In this document: positions 16,535-25,604 of the stretch, piece by piece | Position numbering within the stretch: position 1 is the first letter of the stretch | How the letters are laid out: each line of letters starts with the position of its first letter | Source: Azonexus fungiphilus | Lineage (GTDB): Bacteria > Pseudomonadota > Gammaproteobacteria > Burkholderiales > Rhodocyclaceae | Direction of reading: 5' to 3' | DNA length: 64,000 bases | NCBI RefSeq assembly: GCF_003634965.1 | Contig: NZ_RBXP01000016.1 | Coordinates: 259,778 to 323,777 of the forward strand | Position numbers and translations under genes: made by a program | The notes under the pieces: model-generated | Told to the model about the DNA's origin: nothing | Databases searched by the model: none | What the model saw: the letters and a program-made list of their open reading frames with translations, nothing else

Positions 16535-17560
16535 ATGATTAGCAAGACCAAGCGTTACCTGGGCCTGGCGATTGCCGCCGCTACCTTGACGTTCGTCCTG
16601 CCTGGGGCACATGCCCAGGCGCCGCGGGTGATCAAGATTTCACACCAGTTTCCGGCAGCGACTAGCGAAGACGGTGATTTTCGTGATCGACTGGTTCGTC
16701 GCTTTGCCGCAGAAGTCGAAAAGCGGAGCAACGGCAGCCTGAAATTCGAGATCTATCCGGGCAGCTCGCTGATGAAGACCAACAGCCAGATCGGTGCCCT
16801 GCGCAAGAGCGCGCTGGACATGAGCCTGGTGCCGCTGGCCTACGGCGGTGGCGAGATTCCCCAGGTGAACATCACCCTGATGCCGACCCTGGTCAGCAGC
16901 TACGAACAGGGCATGCGCTGGAAGAATGCGCCGGTCGGCAAGGAACTCGACCGCATCCTGGCTGACAAGAACATCAAGATCCTCACCTGGATCTGGCAGG
17001 CCGGCGGCATCGCTTCGACCAAGAAGGCGGTGGTCGTGCCGGACGACGCCAAGGGCCTGAAATTCCGCGGCGGCAGCAAGGAAATGGACCAGATGCTGAA
17101 AGGCGCCGGCGCGGCGGTGACCGGCATGCCGTCGTCGGAGATCTATTCGGCGATGCAGTCGGGCGTGCTCGATGCGGCGCTGACCTCGAGCACCTCGCTG
17201 ATCAGCTTCCGCCTGCAGGAGTTCACCAAGTTCGCGACCAGTGCGCGCAACAAGAGCTTCTGGTTCATGTTCGAGCCGCTGCTCATTTCCAAGAGCCTGT
17301 ACGACTCGCTGACGCCGGAACAGCAGAAGATCGTCAGTGAGGTCGGCGCCAGCCTGGAGCAATTCGGTGTCGATGAATCGAAGAAGGACGATGCGCGCAT
17401 GGCCGAGGTTTATGCCAAGGCCGGCGCCAAGGTCGCCGACATGGACGAGAAGGCTTTCGCAGCCTGGCGTGCCGTTGCCGAACAGACCGCGTTCAAGGAT
17501 TTTGCCGAGAACATCAAGGGTGGCCGCGAGCTGCTCGACATGGCGCTGTCGGTCAAGTAA
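16535..17560 (+). CDS. dctP: TRAP transporter substrate-binding protein (DctP type)
   Basis: A 341-residue periplasmic binding protein. Residues 1-28 form a signal peptide ending in GAHAQA. The mature part begins PRVIKISHQFPAAT and has the DctP-family blocks NGSLKFEIYPGSSL (about 68-81), LKFRGGSKEMDQMLKGAGA and the conserved arginine region used to bind carboxylates. A clear AGGAG lies before the ATG. It is the first gene of a TRAP system directly upstream of the malonate decarboxylase genes, so malonate is the most likely ligand, as for MatPQM of rhizobia. The ligand itself cannot be read from the sequence. Confidence 0.9.
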   Translation: MISKTKRYLGLAIAAATLTFVLPGAHAQAPRVIKISHQFPAATSEDGDFRDRLVRRFAAEVEKRSNGSLKFEIYPGSSLMKTNSQIGALRKSALDMSLVPLAYGGGEIPQVNITLMPTLVSSYEQGMRWKNAPVGKELDRILADKNIKILTWIWQAGGIASTKKAVVVPDDAKGLKFRGGSKEMDQMLKGAGAAVTGMPSSEIYSAMQSGVLDAALTSSTSLISFRLQEFTKFATSARNKSFWFMFEPLLISKSLYDSLTPEQQKIVSEVGASLEQFGVDESKKDDARMAEVYAKAGAKVADMDEKAFAAWRAVAEQTAFKDFAENIKGGRELLDMALSVK

Positions 17561-17568
17561 TCCCCCGG

Positions 17569-17585
17569 GCCGGGCTGGGCCCGGC
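17569..17585 (+). other. intercistronic stem-loop
   Basis: GCCGGGC-TGG-GCCCGGC forms a 7-bp GC hairpin 9 bases after the binding-protein stop. It is followed by TCCTCCTTCTTCTT, not a T-run. Such hairpins between a binding-protein gene and its permease genes commonly protect the upstream message and so raise binding protein over permease levels. Confidence 0.55.
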
Positions 17586-17609
17586 TCCTCCTTCTTCTTG
17601 AGGTGAATC

Positions 17610-18194
17610 ATGAGCCCCGGAGTCTTCATCAGCCGCGCGGTCAAGGCCTTCAACATTGCCACGGGTTACCTGTCGGCCTTTCTGATCGTCGCCGCCACCG
17701 GCATTCTCGTGTTCGAGGTTGCCGTCCGTTATTTCTTCGCCTGGCCGACCGACTGGGAAATCGAACTGTGCGTGATGCTGCTCATCGCTTCCAGTTTCCT
17801 GTCGGCCGCCCACACCCAGTTGAATCGCGGTCACGTGACCATCGAGATTCTTGACGAGGTCACGCCGCAGAGCTGGACGCAGTGGCGGATGGCCCTGTCC
17901 GACCTGCTGTCTTTCCTGTTCTGCGCCTTCGTTGCCTGGAACTGCTGGCATCTCTTCTACGAAGCCTGGGACGAGGGGCGCATGAGTGATACCTCGTGGG
18001 CGCCGAAGATGTGGCCGGTTTTCGCCACCATGGCGGTGGGCATGACTTCACTGGCGCTGCAGATCTTCGTCCAGTTCATCGAGGATTCCCTGCCGGAAGC
18101 GATGCGTTCGCATCAGCCGCCGCCCCAGCACAACGCCGCCATCCAGGTGGCCATCGAACGCATCCAGCGCGATGACGAAGGAGAACGCAAATGA
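17610..18194 (+). CDS. dctQ: TRAP transporter small permease (DctQ type)
   Basis: A 194-residue inner-membrane protein with four hydrophobic segments, at about residues 15-37, 48-66, 87-110 and 130-155. It contains the DctQ pattern [24 protein letters not shown] and the charged [15 protein letters not shown] segment after helix 2. The C-terminus is hydrophilic. GAGGTG lies before the ATG. Its 3' end overlaps the dctM start (ATGA-type overlap), as is usual for TRAP small and large subunits, which act together in sodium- or proton-driven uptake of organic acids. Confidence 0.9.
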   Translation: MSPGVFISRAVKAFNIATGYLSAFLIVAATGILVFEVAVRYFFAWPTDWEIELCVMLLIASSFLSAAHTQLNRGHVTIEILDEVTPQSWTQWRMALSDLLSFLFCAFVAWNCWHLFYEAWDEGRMSDTSWAPKMWPVFATMAVGMTSLALQIFVQFIEDSLPEAMRSHQPPPQHNAAIQVAIERIQRDDEGERK

Positions 18195-19531
18195 GCGTCG
18201 GAACCCTGGGCCTGCTCTATGCGGCCGCCACTTTCCTCTTCCTCTTCTCGGGCATGCCGATTGCCTTCGCGGTCGGTTCGGTCGCCCTGATTTTCATGTA
18301 TTTCTTCATGCCGGCGGCGCAGTTGTCGATCATCGCCGAGACCATCTTTTCCGAACTGAACAGCTTCACGCTGCTGACCATCCCCTTGTTCATCATGATG
18401 GGCGCGGCGATCGGCAAGTCGCGCGCCGGCTCGGACTTGTACAACTCGCTGAATCGCTGGCTGTACAAGGTGCCGGGTGGCCTGGGTCTGGCCAACACGC
18501 TGGCCTGCTCGGTGTTTGCAGCGATGTGCGGCTCCTCGCCGGCGACCTGTTCGGCGATCGGCTCCTCGGGCATCCCGGAAATGCGCAAGCGTGGCTATTC
18601 CGAACGTCTGGCAACCGGCCTGATCGCAGCCGGCGGTACCCTGGGCATCCTGATCCCGCCGTCGCTGACGCTGATCCTCTACGGTCTGGCAACCGAACAG
18701 TCGATCGGCAAGCTGTTCATGGCCGGTGTCGGCCCCGGTCTGCTGCTGACGGCCCTGTTCTCGATCTGGGTGATGTACAAGTCGTGGGCGGAGAAGAACG
18801 AGAAGATCGCACTCAGCAAGGCGACGGCGAGCGCACCGCCGGCCGAAGAGTTCTACAGCTGGAAGGAGCGTCTGGAGACGCTGCCGCGGCTGGCGCCTTT
18901 CCTCGGCCTGATCATCGTCGTCATGGTCGCCCTCTACGGCGGCTGGGCGACGCCGTCGGAAGTGGCCGGGATTGGCGCCTTCGGCGCACTGTTGATGGTC
19001 ATGACCATCTACGGTTGCTGGCGCTGGAGCGACCTCAAGGTCATCCTCTCCGGCACCGCCCGCGAGTCGTCGATGATCATGCTGATCATCGCCATGTCCT
19101 TCCTGTACACCTACGTGATGAGCTACCTGCACATCACCCAGTCGGCAGCAGCCTGGATGATCTCGCTCGAGATGAGCAAGTGGGAGTTCTTCTTCTGGGT
19201 CAACATCCTGCTCATCGTGCTCGGCTTCTTCCTGCCGCCGGTGGCCATCATCCTGATGGTGACGCCGATCATCCTGCCCGCCCTGAACGCGCTCGGTATC
19301 GACCTGATCTGGTTCGGCGTGATCATGACCATCCTGATGGAAATGGGCCTGATCCATCCGCCGGTCGGCCTCAACCTGTTCGTCATCAGCGGCATCGCGC
19401 CGGACATCAAGTTGAAGGAAATCATGTGGGGGACGGTGCCCTTCCTGCTGCTGATGGTGCTCGGCATCGTCCTGCTGTGCATCTTCCCGGAAATCGCCAC
19501 CTGGCTGCCGGCGCAGTACAGCGGTTCCTGA
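18191..19531 (+). CDS. dctM: TRAP transporter large permease (DctM type)
   Basis: A 446-residue protein with about twelve membrane segments, the normal length for DctM. It carries [45 protein letters not shown] (in parts) near residues 116-160, the conserved transport loop, and [19 protein letters not shown] near residue 390 in the second half. With DctQ and DctP it forms a secondary transporter driven by an ion gradient. The mdcA gene starts 19 bases after its stop, which ties uptake to malonate breakdown. Confidence 0.92.
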   Translation: MSVGTLGLLYAAATFLFLFSGMPIAFAVGSVALIFMYFFMPAAQLSIIAETIFSELNSFTLLTIPLFIMMGAAIGKSRAGSDLYNSLNRWLYKVPGGLGLANTLACSVFAAMCGSSPATCSAIGSSGIPEMRKRGYSERLATGLIAAGGTLGILIPPSLTLILYGLATEQSIGKLFMAGVGPGLLLTALFSIWVMYKSWAEKNEKIALSKATASAPPAEEFYSWKERLETLPRLAPFLGLIIVVMVALYGGWATPSEVAGIGAFGALLMVMTIYGCWRWSDLKVILSGTARESSMIMLIIAMSFLYTYVMSYLHITQSAAAWMISLEMSKWEFFFWVNILLIVLGFFLPPVAIILMVTPIILPALNALGIDLIWFGVIMTILMEMGLIHPPVGLNLFVISGIAPDIKLKEIMWGTVPFLLLMVLGIVLLCIFPEIATWLPAQYSGS

Positions 19532-19550
19532 AGCGAGCGGAGCGAAGATC

Positions 19551-21203
19551 ATGAACGCCCCCCTTCCCCGCGTCTGGGATTCCTTGCGCCAGAGCCGTGG
19601 CAAGCGCCTCGAACGGGCGGCCAGCCTCGGTTTTGGCAAGGAAATCCCGGTCGACCGCATCATCGACCTGCTCGAAGCCGTCATCCAGCCGGGCGACCGC
19701 GTCTGCCTCGAAGGCAACAACCAGAAGCAGGCCGATTTCCTCGCCGAGTCGCTGGCCGACTGCGATCCGGCACGCATCAATCACCTCCAGATGGTCCAGT
19801 CTGTCCTGGCGCTACCGAGCCATGTGGACCTTTTCGAGCGCGGCCTGGCCAGCCGCCTCGACTTTTCCTTCAGTGGCCCGCAGGGCGCCCGGCTGGCCAA
19901 GCTGGTCCAGCAGCAGCGCATCGAGATCGGTGCCATCCACACCTATCTCGAACTGTTCGGCCGCTACTTCCTCGACCTGACGCCGAACGTTGCGCTGATC
20001 GCGGCGCAGGCGGCGGATGCCCAGGGCAATCTCTACCTCGGTCCGAATACCGAGGACACGCCGGCCATCGTCGAGGCGACGGCGTTCAAGGGTGGCATCG
20101 TCATCGCCCAGGTCAACGAGCGGGTAGAGAAATTGCCGCGCGTCGATGTGCCGGCCGACTGGGTTGATTTCACCGTCCAGGCACCGCGCCCGAACTACAT
20201 CGAGCCGCTGTTCACCCGCGATCCGGCGCAGATTACCGAGGTCCAGGTGCTGATGGCGATGATGGCGATCAAGGGCATCTATGCCGAGTACGGCGTCACC
20301 CGCCTGAACCACGGCATCGGCTTCGACACGGCGGCGATCGAGCTGCTGCTGCCGACCTATGCCGCCGAGCTTGGCCTGATGGGCAAGATCTGCACGCACT
20401 GGGCGCTGAATCCGCATCCGACGCTGATCCCGGCGATCGAATCCGGCTTCGTCGAATCGGTGCATTGCTTCGGTTCGGAAGTCGGCATGGACGCCTACAT
20501 CGCCGCCCGCTCGGACGTCTTCTTCACCGGTGCCGACGGCAGCATGCGTTCCAACCGTGCCTTCTGCCAGACAGCCGGGTTGTACGCCTGCGACATGTTC
20601 ATCGGCTCGACCCTGCAGCTCGATCTGGCCGGCAACAGCTCGACGGCGACGCTGGGCCGGATCACCGGTTTCGGTGGCGCCCCGAACATGGGTTCCGACC
20701 CGCACGGCCGCCGTCACGCCAGCCCGGCCTGGCTCAAGGCCGGCCGCGAAGCCTACGGGCCGCAGGCGACGCGCGGGCGCAAGCTGGTCGTGCAGATGGT
20801 CGAGACCTTCCGCGAGCACATGGCACCGGTCTTCGTCGAGGAACTCGATGCCTGGCAACTGCAGCGCAGCATGGGCGCCGAGCTGCCGCCGATCATGATT
20901 CACGGCGACGACGTCAGCCACATCGTGACCGAGGAAGGGATCGCCAACCTGCTGCTCTGCCGGACGCCGGAAGAGCGCGAGCAGGCGATCCGCGGCGTCG
21001 CCGGCTTCACCCCGGTGGGCATGGCGCGCGACAAGGCGATGGTCGAGAACCTGCGCGACCGCGGCATCGTCCGTCGTCCCGAAGACCTCGGCATCAATCC
21101 CCGGCAGGCCAGCCGCGACCTGCTCGCGGCGCGCTCGGTCAAGGACCTGGTGCGCTGGTCGGGCGGCCTCTACGCACCGCCTTCCCGTTTCCGCAATTGG
21201 TGA
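19551..21203 (+). CDS. mdcA: malonate decarboxylase alpha subunit (acetyl-S-ACP:malonate ACP transferase)
   Basis: A 550-residue CoA-transferase-like enzyme, the usual MdcA length. It exchanges acetyl for malonyl on the carrier subunit MdcC so that malonate is activated without CoA. Visible family blocks are QPGDRVCLEGNNQKQADFLAE (in part) near residue 45, YLGPNTEDTPAIVEATAFKGGIV near residue 163 and GRITGFGGAPNMGSDPHGRRHASPAW (in part) near residue 370. It is followed after 5 bases by mdcC. The order mdcACDE matches biotin-independent malonate decarboxylases of Klebsiella and Pseudomonas. Confidence 0.95.
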   Translation: MNAPLPRVWDSLRQSRGKRLERAASLGFGKEIPVDRIIDLLEAVIQPGDRVCLEGNNQKQADFLAESLADCDPARINHLQMVQSVLALPSHVDLFERGLASRLDFSFSGPQGARLAKLVQQQRIEIGAIHTYLELFGRYFLDLTPNVALIAAQAADAQGNLYLGPNTEDTPAIVEATAFKGGIVIAQVNERVEKLPRVDVPADWVDFTVQAPRPNYIEPLFTRDPAQITEVQVLMAMMAIKGIYAEYGVTRLNHGIGFDTAAIELLLPTYAAELGLMGKICTHWALNPHPTLIPAIESGFVESVHCFGSEVGMDAYIAARSDVFFTGADGSMRSNRAFCQTAGLYACDMFIGSTLQLDLAGNSSTATLGRITGFGGAPNMGSDPHGRRHASPAWLKAGREAYGPQATRGRKLVVQMVETFREHMAPVFVEELDAWQLQRSMGAELPPIMIHGDDVSHIVTEEGIANLLLCRTPEEREQAIRGVAGFTPVGMARDKAMVENLRDRGIVRRPEDLGINPRQASRDLLAARSVKDLVRWSGGLYAPPSRFRNW

Positions 21204-21208
21204 ATGCC

Positions 21209-21523
21209 ATGGAAAAACTCGAATTCAAGTTTCCCTCGCAAGCCCTGCTTGCCGCTGCGCCACCCGCGCTATGCGGCGTGGTCGGCTCCGGCAATCTCGA
21301 AATTCTGGTCCGTTCGGGCGTCGACCGTCAGATTTGCGAAATCAGCGTCAACACCTCGGCACGCGGTTTCGGCGAAACCTGGCGCGCCGTGCTGGCGACC
21401 TTCGCCGCCAGCCAGGCAGTCGGCGGGACGAGCATCGCCATCAACGACATGGGGGCGACCCCGGCGGTCGTCAGCCTGCGCCTGGCGCAGGCGCTGGCCG
21501 ACTATCGCGGAGGTGCGCAATGA
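21209..21523 (+). CDS. mdcC: malonate decarboxylase acyl carrier protein (delta subunit)
   Basis: A 104-residue carrier protein. It carries the 2'-(5''-triphosphoribosyl)-3'-dephospho-CoA prosthetic group on a serine near the N-terminus, in the VVGSGNLEILV segment (residues 26-36). A second conserved block is INDMGATPAVVSLRLAQAL near residue 78. The start at 21209 follows the mdcA stop by 5 bases; another ATG at 21204 is in a different frame and gives no family match. Its 3' end overlaps mdcD by 4 bases. Confidence 0.92.
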   Translation: MEKLEFKFPSQALLAAAPPALCGVVGSGNLEILVRSGVDRQICEISVNTSARGFGETWRAVLATFAASQAVGGTSIAINDMGATPAVVSLRLAQALADYRGGAQ

Positions 21524-22416
21524 GTCTGTCCATCCGTCATAGCTGGTTCGAGGCCACCGCCCGCCAGCGTCTGGCCGGCCTGCTCGACCCCGGCAGCTTT
21601 TGCGAATTCCTGCCACCGGCTGTTGCGCAACCGAGTCCGCACCTGGCCCAGCTCGACCTGCCCGGGGCTTTCGACGACGGCGTCGTCGTTGGCGCAGGTC
21701 AACTCGGCAGCCGGCAGGTCCTGGTCGCCGCCCAGGAAGGCCAGTTCATGGGCGGTGCCGTCGGCGAAATCCACGGCGCCAAGATTGTCGGCCTGCTGCG
21801 ACGCGCTGTTGCCGAAAGACCGGCGGCGGTGCTCTTCCTCATCGATTCCGGCGGCGTTCGCCTGCACGAAGCCAACGCCGGGTTGATCGCCATTTCCGAA
21901 ATCATGCGCGCCGTGCTCGATGCGCGGGCTGCCGGGGTGCCGGTCGTTGCGCTGGTCGGCGGCAGTTGCGGTGCCTTCGGCGGCATGGGCATCGTCGCCA
22001 AACTGTGTTCGGCGGTGGTCATGTCTGAAGAGGGGCGGCTGGCGCTGTCCGGTCCGGAGGTCATCGAAACGGTGGCCGGCGTCGAGGAATTCGATGCCAA
22101 GGACCGGGCCCTGGTCTGGCGCGTCACCGGCGGCAAGCACCGTTACCTGATGGACGACTGCGCAGCCTTGGTCGACGACGATATCGCTGCTTTTCGCCGG
22201 GGCAGCATCGAGCTCCTCGACGACTGGCAGGAAACGCCCGACACCCTGGCCAGGTTGCGCGCCAAGCAGGCTCGTCTGCAGGGGCGACTGAGCGCCTACG
22301 GCCGCTGCCGCGACGGTCTCGAAATCTGGGCAGCGCTCGGCATCAGCGAGCCGGAGCGCGTACCGCTGCTCGATTGCGACGAGCTGATTGCCTTGAAGGA
22401 AGGATTGCCGACATGA
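21520..22416 (+). CDS. mdcD: malonate decarboxylase beta subunit
   Basis: A 298-residue carboxyltransferase-fold subunit. With MdcE it decarboxylates malonyl-S-ACP to acetyl-S-ACP. The block MGGAVGEIHGAKIVGLLRRA lies near residue 77, LFLIDSGGVRLHEANAGL near residue 106, and the oxyanion-hole glycines in GGSCGAFGGMGIVA near residue 146. The crotonase-like fold is shared with acyl-CoA carboxylase beta subunits such as PccB at 33434. ATGA overlaps join it to mdcC and mdcE. Confidence 0.94.
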   Translation: MSLSIRHSWFEATARQRLAGLLDPGSFCEFLPPAVAQPSPHLAQLDLPGAFDDGVVVGAGQLGSRQVLVAAQEGQFMGGAVGEIHGAKIVGLLRRAVAERPAAVLFLIDSGGVRLHEANAGLIAISEIMRAVLDARAAGVPVVALVGGSCGAFGGMGIVAKLCSAVVMSEEGRLALSGPEVIETVAGVEEFDAKDRALVWRVTGGKHRYLMDDCAALVDDDIAAFRRGSIELLDDWQETPDTLARLRAKQARLQGRLSAYGRCRDGLEIWAALGISEPERVPLLDCDELIALKEGLPT

Positions 22417-23135
22417 CGCTGAATACCATTCTCGATGCGCTATTCCCGGCCGGCCACGCGGTCGCCGTGGCCAACCAGGTGCTTGCCGGCGAGGCGCAGA
22501 CTGCCCTGGGCCCGGTCGCGGTACTTGGTACCACCGACGCGGCGGCCATCGATCATGCGATGGCGCTGGCGCTGGCCGGCACGGTTCTCGATACGGTCGA
22601 GCAGCATCCCGGACGACCGCTGGTCTTCCTGGTCGACACCAGCGGTCAGGCGCTGTCGCGCAGTCAGGAACTGCTCTGCCTGAACGGTTCGCTGGCGCAT
22701 CTCGCCAGTTGTGTCGATTTCGCCCGTCGCCAGGGGCATCCCTCGCTCGCCCTGGTGACCGCCAACGCGGTCAGCGGCGGTTTCCTCTCCTTCGGCCTGA
22801 TGGCCGACCAGGCCTATGCGCTGGCCGATGCCCAGGTTCGGGTGATGGACTTGCGGGCGATGGCGCGGGTGACCAAGATCGCTTACGAACGGCTGGTCGA
22901 ACTGGCGGCGAGTTCGCCGATCTTCGCCCCGGGAGCTGCGAGCTACCAGAAGATGGGCGCGATCGCGGCGATCTGGCCGGCACCGTCGGCGACGCTACTG
23001 CTCGATGCCTTGCGTGACATCGCTCAGGCGCGGGGTGCCGGCGACCAACGCCAAAGCCTCGCCACGACGCGTGGCGGGCGGCAACTGGCGGCCGGCGTGA
23101 GCCGACAGGTAGAGCATGCGGTGGGTGCCGGCTGA
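22413..23135 (+). CDS. mdcE: malonate decarboxylase gamma subunit
   Basis: A 240-residue crotonase-fold subunit that pairs with MdcD in the decarboxylase. It shows the codecarboxylase-family segments LVFLVDTSGQALSRSQELLCLNG (in part) near residue 70, SGGFLSFGLMADQAYALADA near residue 120 and VRVMDLRAMARVTK. The start at 22413 overlaps mdcD by 4 bases. The stop is 3 bases before mdcG, so carrier, decarboxylase and cofactor-attachment genes form one tight unit. Confidence 0.93.
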   Translation: MTLNTILDALFPAGHAVAVANQVLAGEAQTALGPVAVLGTTDAAAIDHAMALALAGTVLDTVEQHPGRPLVFLVDTSGQALSRSQELLCLNGSLAHLASCVDFARRQGHPSLALVTANAVSGGFLSFGLMADQAYALADAQVRVMDLRAMARVTKIAYERLVELAASSPIFAPGAASYQKMGAIAAIWPAPSATLLLDALRDIAQARGAGDQRQSLATTRGGRQLAAGVSRQVEHAVGAG

Positions 23136-23138
23136 CTC

Positions 23139-23807
23139 ATGTTGCGTCACGACCTGGTTTACCTGCAGCCGGAGGCCGCCTGGCAGTCGCCTTGCGCCGC
23201 AGCTGGCAGCCCGATGGCGCAGGCCGTACAGCGCTGGCTCGCCGCTGGCCGGCCACTGGTGGCAGCGCGCCAGCCCGCCGATGAGCAGATGCTGTTGCTC
23301 GGTCTGACGTTGCCGACGGGGCAGGGACGGCATCGCCTGAGCATCCGTGCCGAGCCGGCGGCGGTCGCACGCTGTCGGCCGCCATTGGCATTGGCGCAGT
23401 GCCTGCATCGCCTGCCGGCCACATATGCTCCGGAGCTTCGAATGCTGGCTGAACGGGCGCAGGCCGGTGCGATCACGTTTGGTGTTTACGGTTCGCTGGC
23501 CTGGGAAGTGATCAGCGGCGAGTCCTATCGCCATCAGGCATCGGATATCGATCTGATCTGCGAAATCGCCAGCAAGAGGCAACTGATGATCGCGCTTGGC
23601 GAACTGGCGCTGGCGGCCGATCGTCTGCCCTGCCGTCTCGATGGCGAAATCCGTTTTCCCGATGGCAATGCCGTTGCCTGGCGCGAAGTTCTCGCCCATC
23701 TGCAGACGCCGGAGATGCCGGTGCTGGCAAAAGGCCAGCGCGACGTTGCCCTGTTGCCGCTGGTGCGCCTGATCGAAACCCTGTCACCGGAGCATCGCGA
23801 TGACTGA
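23139..23807 (+). CDS. mdcG: malonate decarboxylase holo-ACP synthase
   Basis: A 222-residue nucleotidyltransferase that attaches the phosphoribosyl-dephospho-CoA prosthetic group to MdcC. The family signature is FGVYGSLAWEVISGESYRHQ followed by SDIDLICE (about residues 111-142), where the two aspartates bind metal. The start ATG at 23139 is 3 bases after mdcE. Its end overlaps the mdcB start by 8 bases. Length and motifs are as expected for MdcG. Confidence 0.92.
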   Translation: MLRHDLVYLQPEAAWQSPCAAAGSPMAQAVQRWLAAGRPLVAARQPADEQMLLLGLTLPTGQGRHRLSIRAEPAAVARCRPPLALAQCLHRLPATYAPELRMLAERAQAGAITFGVYGSLAWEVISGESYRHQASDIDLICEIASKRQLMIALGELALAADRLPCRLDGEIRFPDGNAVAWREVLAHLQTPEMPVLAKGQRDVALLPLVRLIETLSPEHRDD

Positions 23808-24678
23808 AACTGCCGTACGGGCATCCGCTAGATGCTGGCTTCCGGGGCTGGCGACGTCGATTGACCATCTCGGCCGTCTGGCGATTCGCAGTCTCTACCG
23901 CGAGGTGGCCCTGCCGCTTAAGCCGGGATTGGTCTGCCCGGGAAGTCGGGGGAGTCATGCCGATATGGATTTCGCCAGTTTCGTGCGCAGCTTGCAGGCG
24001 CTGCGCGCATATTTTCCGGCGATTACGGCATGCGGTTGCGACAATCCCCGACTGCCTGCGCTGCAAGCGCTGGGTATTGCCGCCGAGCGACGCATGCTGG
24101 CGGCGACCGGTGGCGTTAACACGCACCGTGGCGCGATTTTCAATCTCGGCTTGCTTGGTGCCGCCAGCGGGTACTTGCTCGCAGGCGAGCAGGTGCTCGA
24201 CGCTGCCAGCGCTTGCCGCTGCGTCGCTGAACGCTGGGGCAAGGAGATTCTGGCCGATCTTGCGCAGGCACCGGCGGACAGCCATGGGTTGCTCGTCGCC
24301 AGGCGTTACGGGAGCGGCGGCGCCCGTCAGGAAGCGGCAGCCGGTTTCCCGGCCGCATTGGCGATCGGCTTGCCGGCCTACCGCGGCATCCTGGCCGCCA
24401 CCGGCGATCCCGAACTGGCGGCTGCACAAGCCCTGTTTGCACTGATCGCCGAAGTCGAGGACAGCAATCTGCTGTGGCGCGGCGGTCTGGACGGACTCGC
24501 CTTCGGCCGCCGGCAGGCGGCCGATTTTCTTGCCGCCGGCGGTGTCCTGGCCAGCGATTGGCGCGAGCGGGCGCAGGCAATCGATGCCGCCTTCGTCGCC
24601 CGCCGCCTGAGCCCCGGCGGTAGTGCCGACCTGCTCGGGGTGACCTTGTTCCTGGCCGAACTCGACGGGCTTGCCTGA
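23800..24678 (+). CDS. mdcB: triphosphoribosyl-dephospho-CoA synthase
   Basis: A 292-residue enzyme of the MdcB/CitG family. It makes 2'-(5''-triphosphoribosyl)-3'-dephospho-CoA from ATP and dephospho-CoA, the precursor of the MdcC prosthetic group. Family motifs are LPLKPGLVCPGSRGSHADMDF (in part) near residue 32, with the usual KPGLV.P...G.H.DM pattern, and ATGGVNTHRGAIFNLGLLGAA near residue 102. It overlaps mdcG by 8 bases and stops 1 base before mdcH. The usual glycine-rich C-terminal part is present, so the gene looks complete. Confidence 0.93.
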   Translation: MTETAVRASARCWLPGLATSIDHLGRLAIRSLYREVALPLKPGLVCPGSRGSHADMDFASFVRSLQALRAYFPAITACGCDNPRLPALQALGIAAERRMLAATGGVNTHRGAIFNLGLLGAASGYLLAGEQVLDAASACRCVAERWGKEILADLAQAPADSHGLLVARRYGSGGARQEAAAGFPAALAIGLPAYRGILAATGDPELAAAQALFALIAEVEDSNLLWRGGLDGLAFGRRQAADFLAAGGVLASDWRERAQAIDAAFVARRLSPGGSADLLGVTLFLAELDGLA

Positions 24679-24679
24679 G

Positions 24680-25594
24680 ATGCGGCTGGCGCTCCTGTTC
24701 AGCGGCCAGGGCGGGCAGACCCCGGCGCATTGGCGGCAGCTTGTCGACACCGGCGACACCGGCTTGCTTTCCGCAGTGTCGGCGGTCGTGCCCGAATTCC
24801 ATGCGGACAAGCCGTCGCCCTCGGATTGGCTGGCCGAAAACAAGGTCGCGCAACCGCTGATTTTCGCCCAGCAGATGGTGTTGTGGGCTGAGTTGCGCGA
24901 TCGTTTGCCGCAACCGGTCTGTGTTGCCGGCTATTCGCTGGGCGAGATGGCTGCCTGCTGCGTCGCCGGTGCCTTTTCGCCGATTCAGGGCGTCGGCTTG
25001 TGCGCAATGCGCGCTGCCTTGATGGATCAGGCTGCGCCCGGCGAGTACGGCATGCTCGCCGTGCTCGGTCTGGCGGAGGCGCAGGTTGCCCGACTGGCGA
25101 GCGCGGCTGGGTTCGCCATTGCCATCCGCAACGCGCCGCGCCATCTGGTGCTGGCCGGCCCGCAGGCGGCTCGGCCTGAACTGGCCAACGCGCTGGCGGC
25201 GGCCGGGGCAACGCGTCTGGTGGAACTCGCGGTGCGGACGCCGTCGCATACGGCGCGGCTGGTGCCGGCGGCGCTGGCTTTCGGGCAGCATCTGGCAGCG
25301 CTGGCTGACGCCCGTTTGTGCTGCCCGGTACTCAGCGCCATCGATGCGACGCCGGCCCGGCGCGCTGCGCCGGCGCTCGCTGCGCTGGCCCGCCAGCTGG
25401 CCGAGCCGCTCGATTGGGCGGCCTGCCTGCAGGCAATTCGCGAGATGCAGCCGGATGCGGTCCTCGAAATTGGCCCGGGCAACGCCCTGGCACGCCTGTT
25501 CGGCGAACTGGCACCGGAGATCCCGGTACGGGCCAGCGACGATTTCCGGAGCTGCGACGGTATTGTCGGCTGGCTGGCCTCGTGCACCGGCTGA
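24680..25594 (+). CDS. mdcH: malonyl-CoA acyltransferase of malonate decarboxylase (epsilon subunit)
   Basis: A 304-residue FabD-like acyltransferase. It loads malonyl onto the carrier MdcC from malonyl-CoA to prime the enzyme. The motif FSGQGGQTPAHW is at residue 8, the nucleophile serine in AGYSLGEMAACCVAGAF near residue 86, and the catalytic histidine in RTPSHTARLVPAAL near residue 190. The ATG at 24680 is preferred over the in-frame TTG at 24671, which lies inside mdcB. It is the last mdc gene; a TauE/SafE permease follows after 10 bases. Confidence 0.92.
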   Translation: MRLALLFSGQGGQTPAHWRQLVDTGDTGLLSAVSAVVPEFHADKPSPSDWLAENKVAQPLIFAQQMVLWAELRDRLPQPVCVAGYSLGEMAACCVAGAFSPIQGVGLCAMRAALMDQAAPGEYGMLAVLGLAEAQVARLASAAGFAIAIRNAPRHLVLAGPQAARPELANALAAAGATRLVELAVRTPSHTARLVPAALAFGQHLAALADARLCCPVLSAIDATPARRAAPALAALARQLAEPLDWAACLQAIREMQPDAVLEIGPGNALARLFGELAPEIPVRASDDFRSCDGIVGWLASCTG

Positions 25595-25604
25595 CCCTGG
25601 CCTG

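Noticed and set aside
21319..21340. Palindrome-like GTCGACCGTCAGAT in mdcC
   Set aside because: Only the right half matches; the left arm is absent, and the region encodes conserved MdcC sequence.
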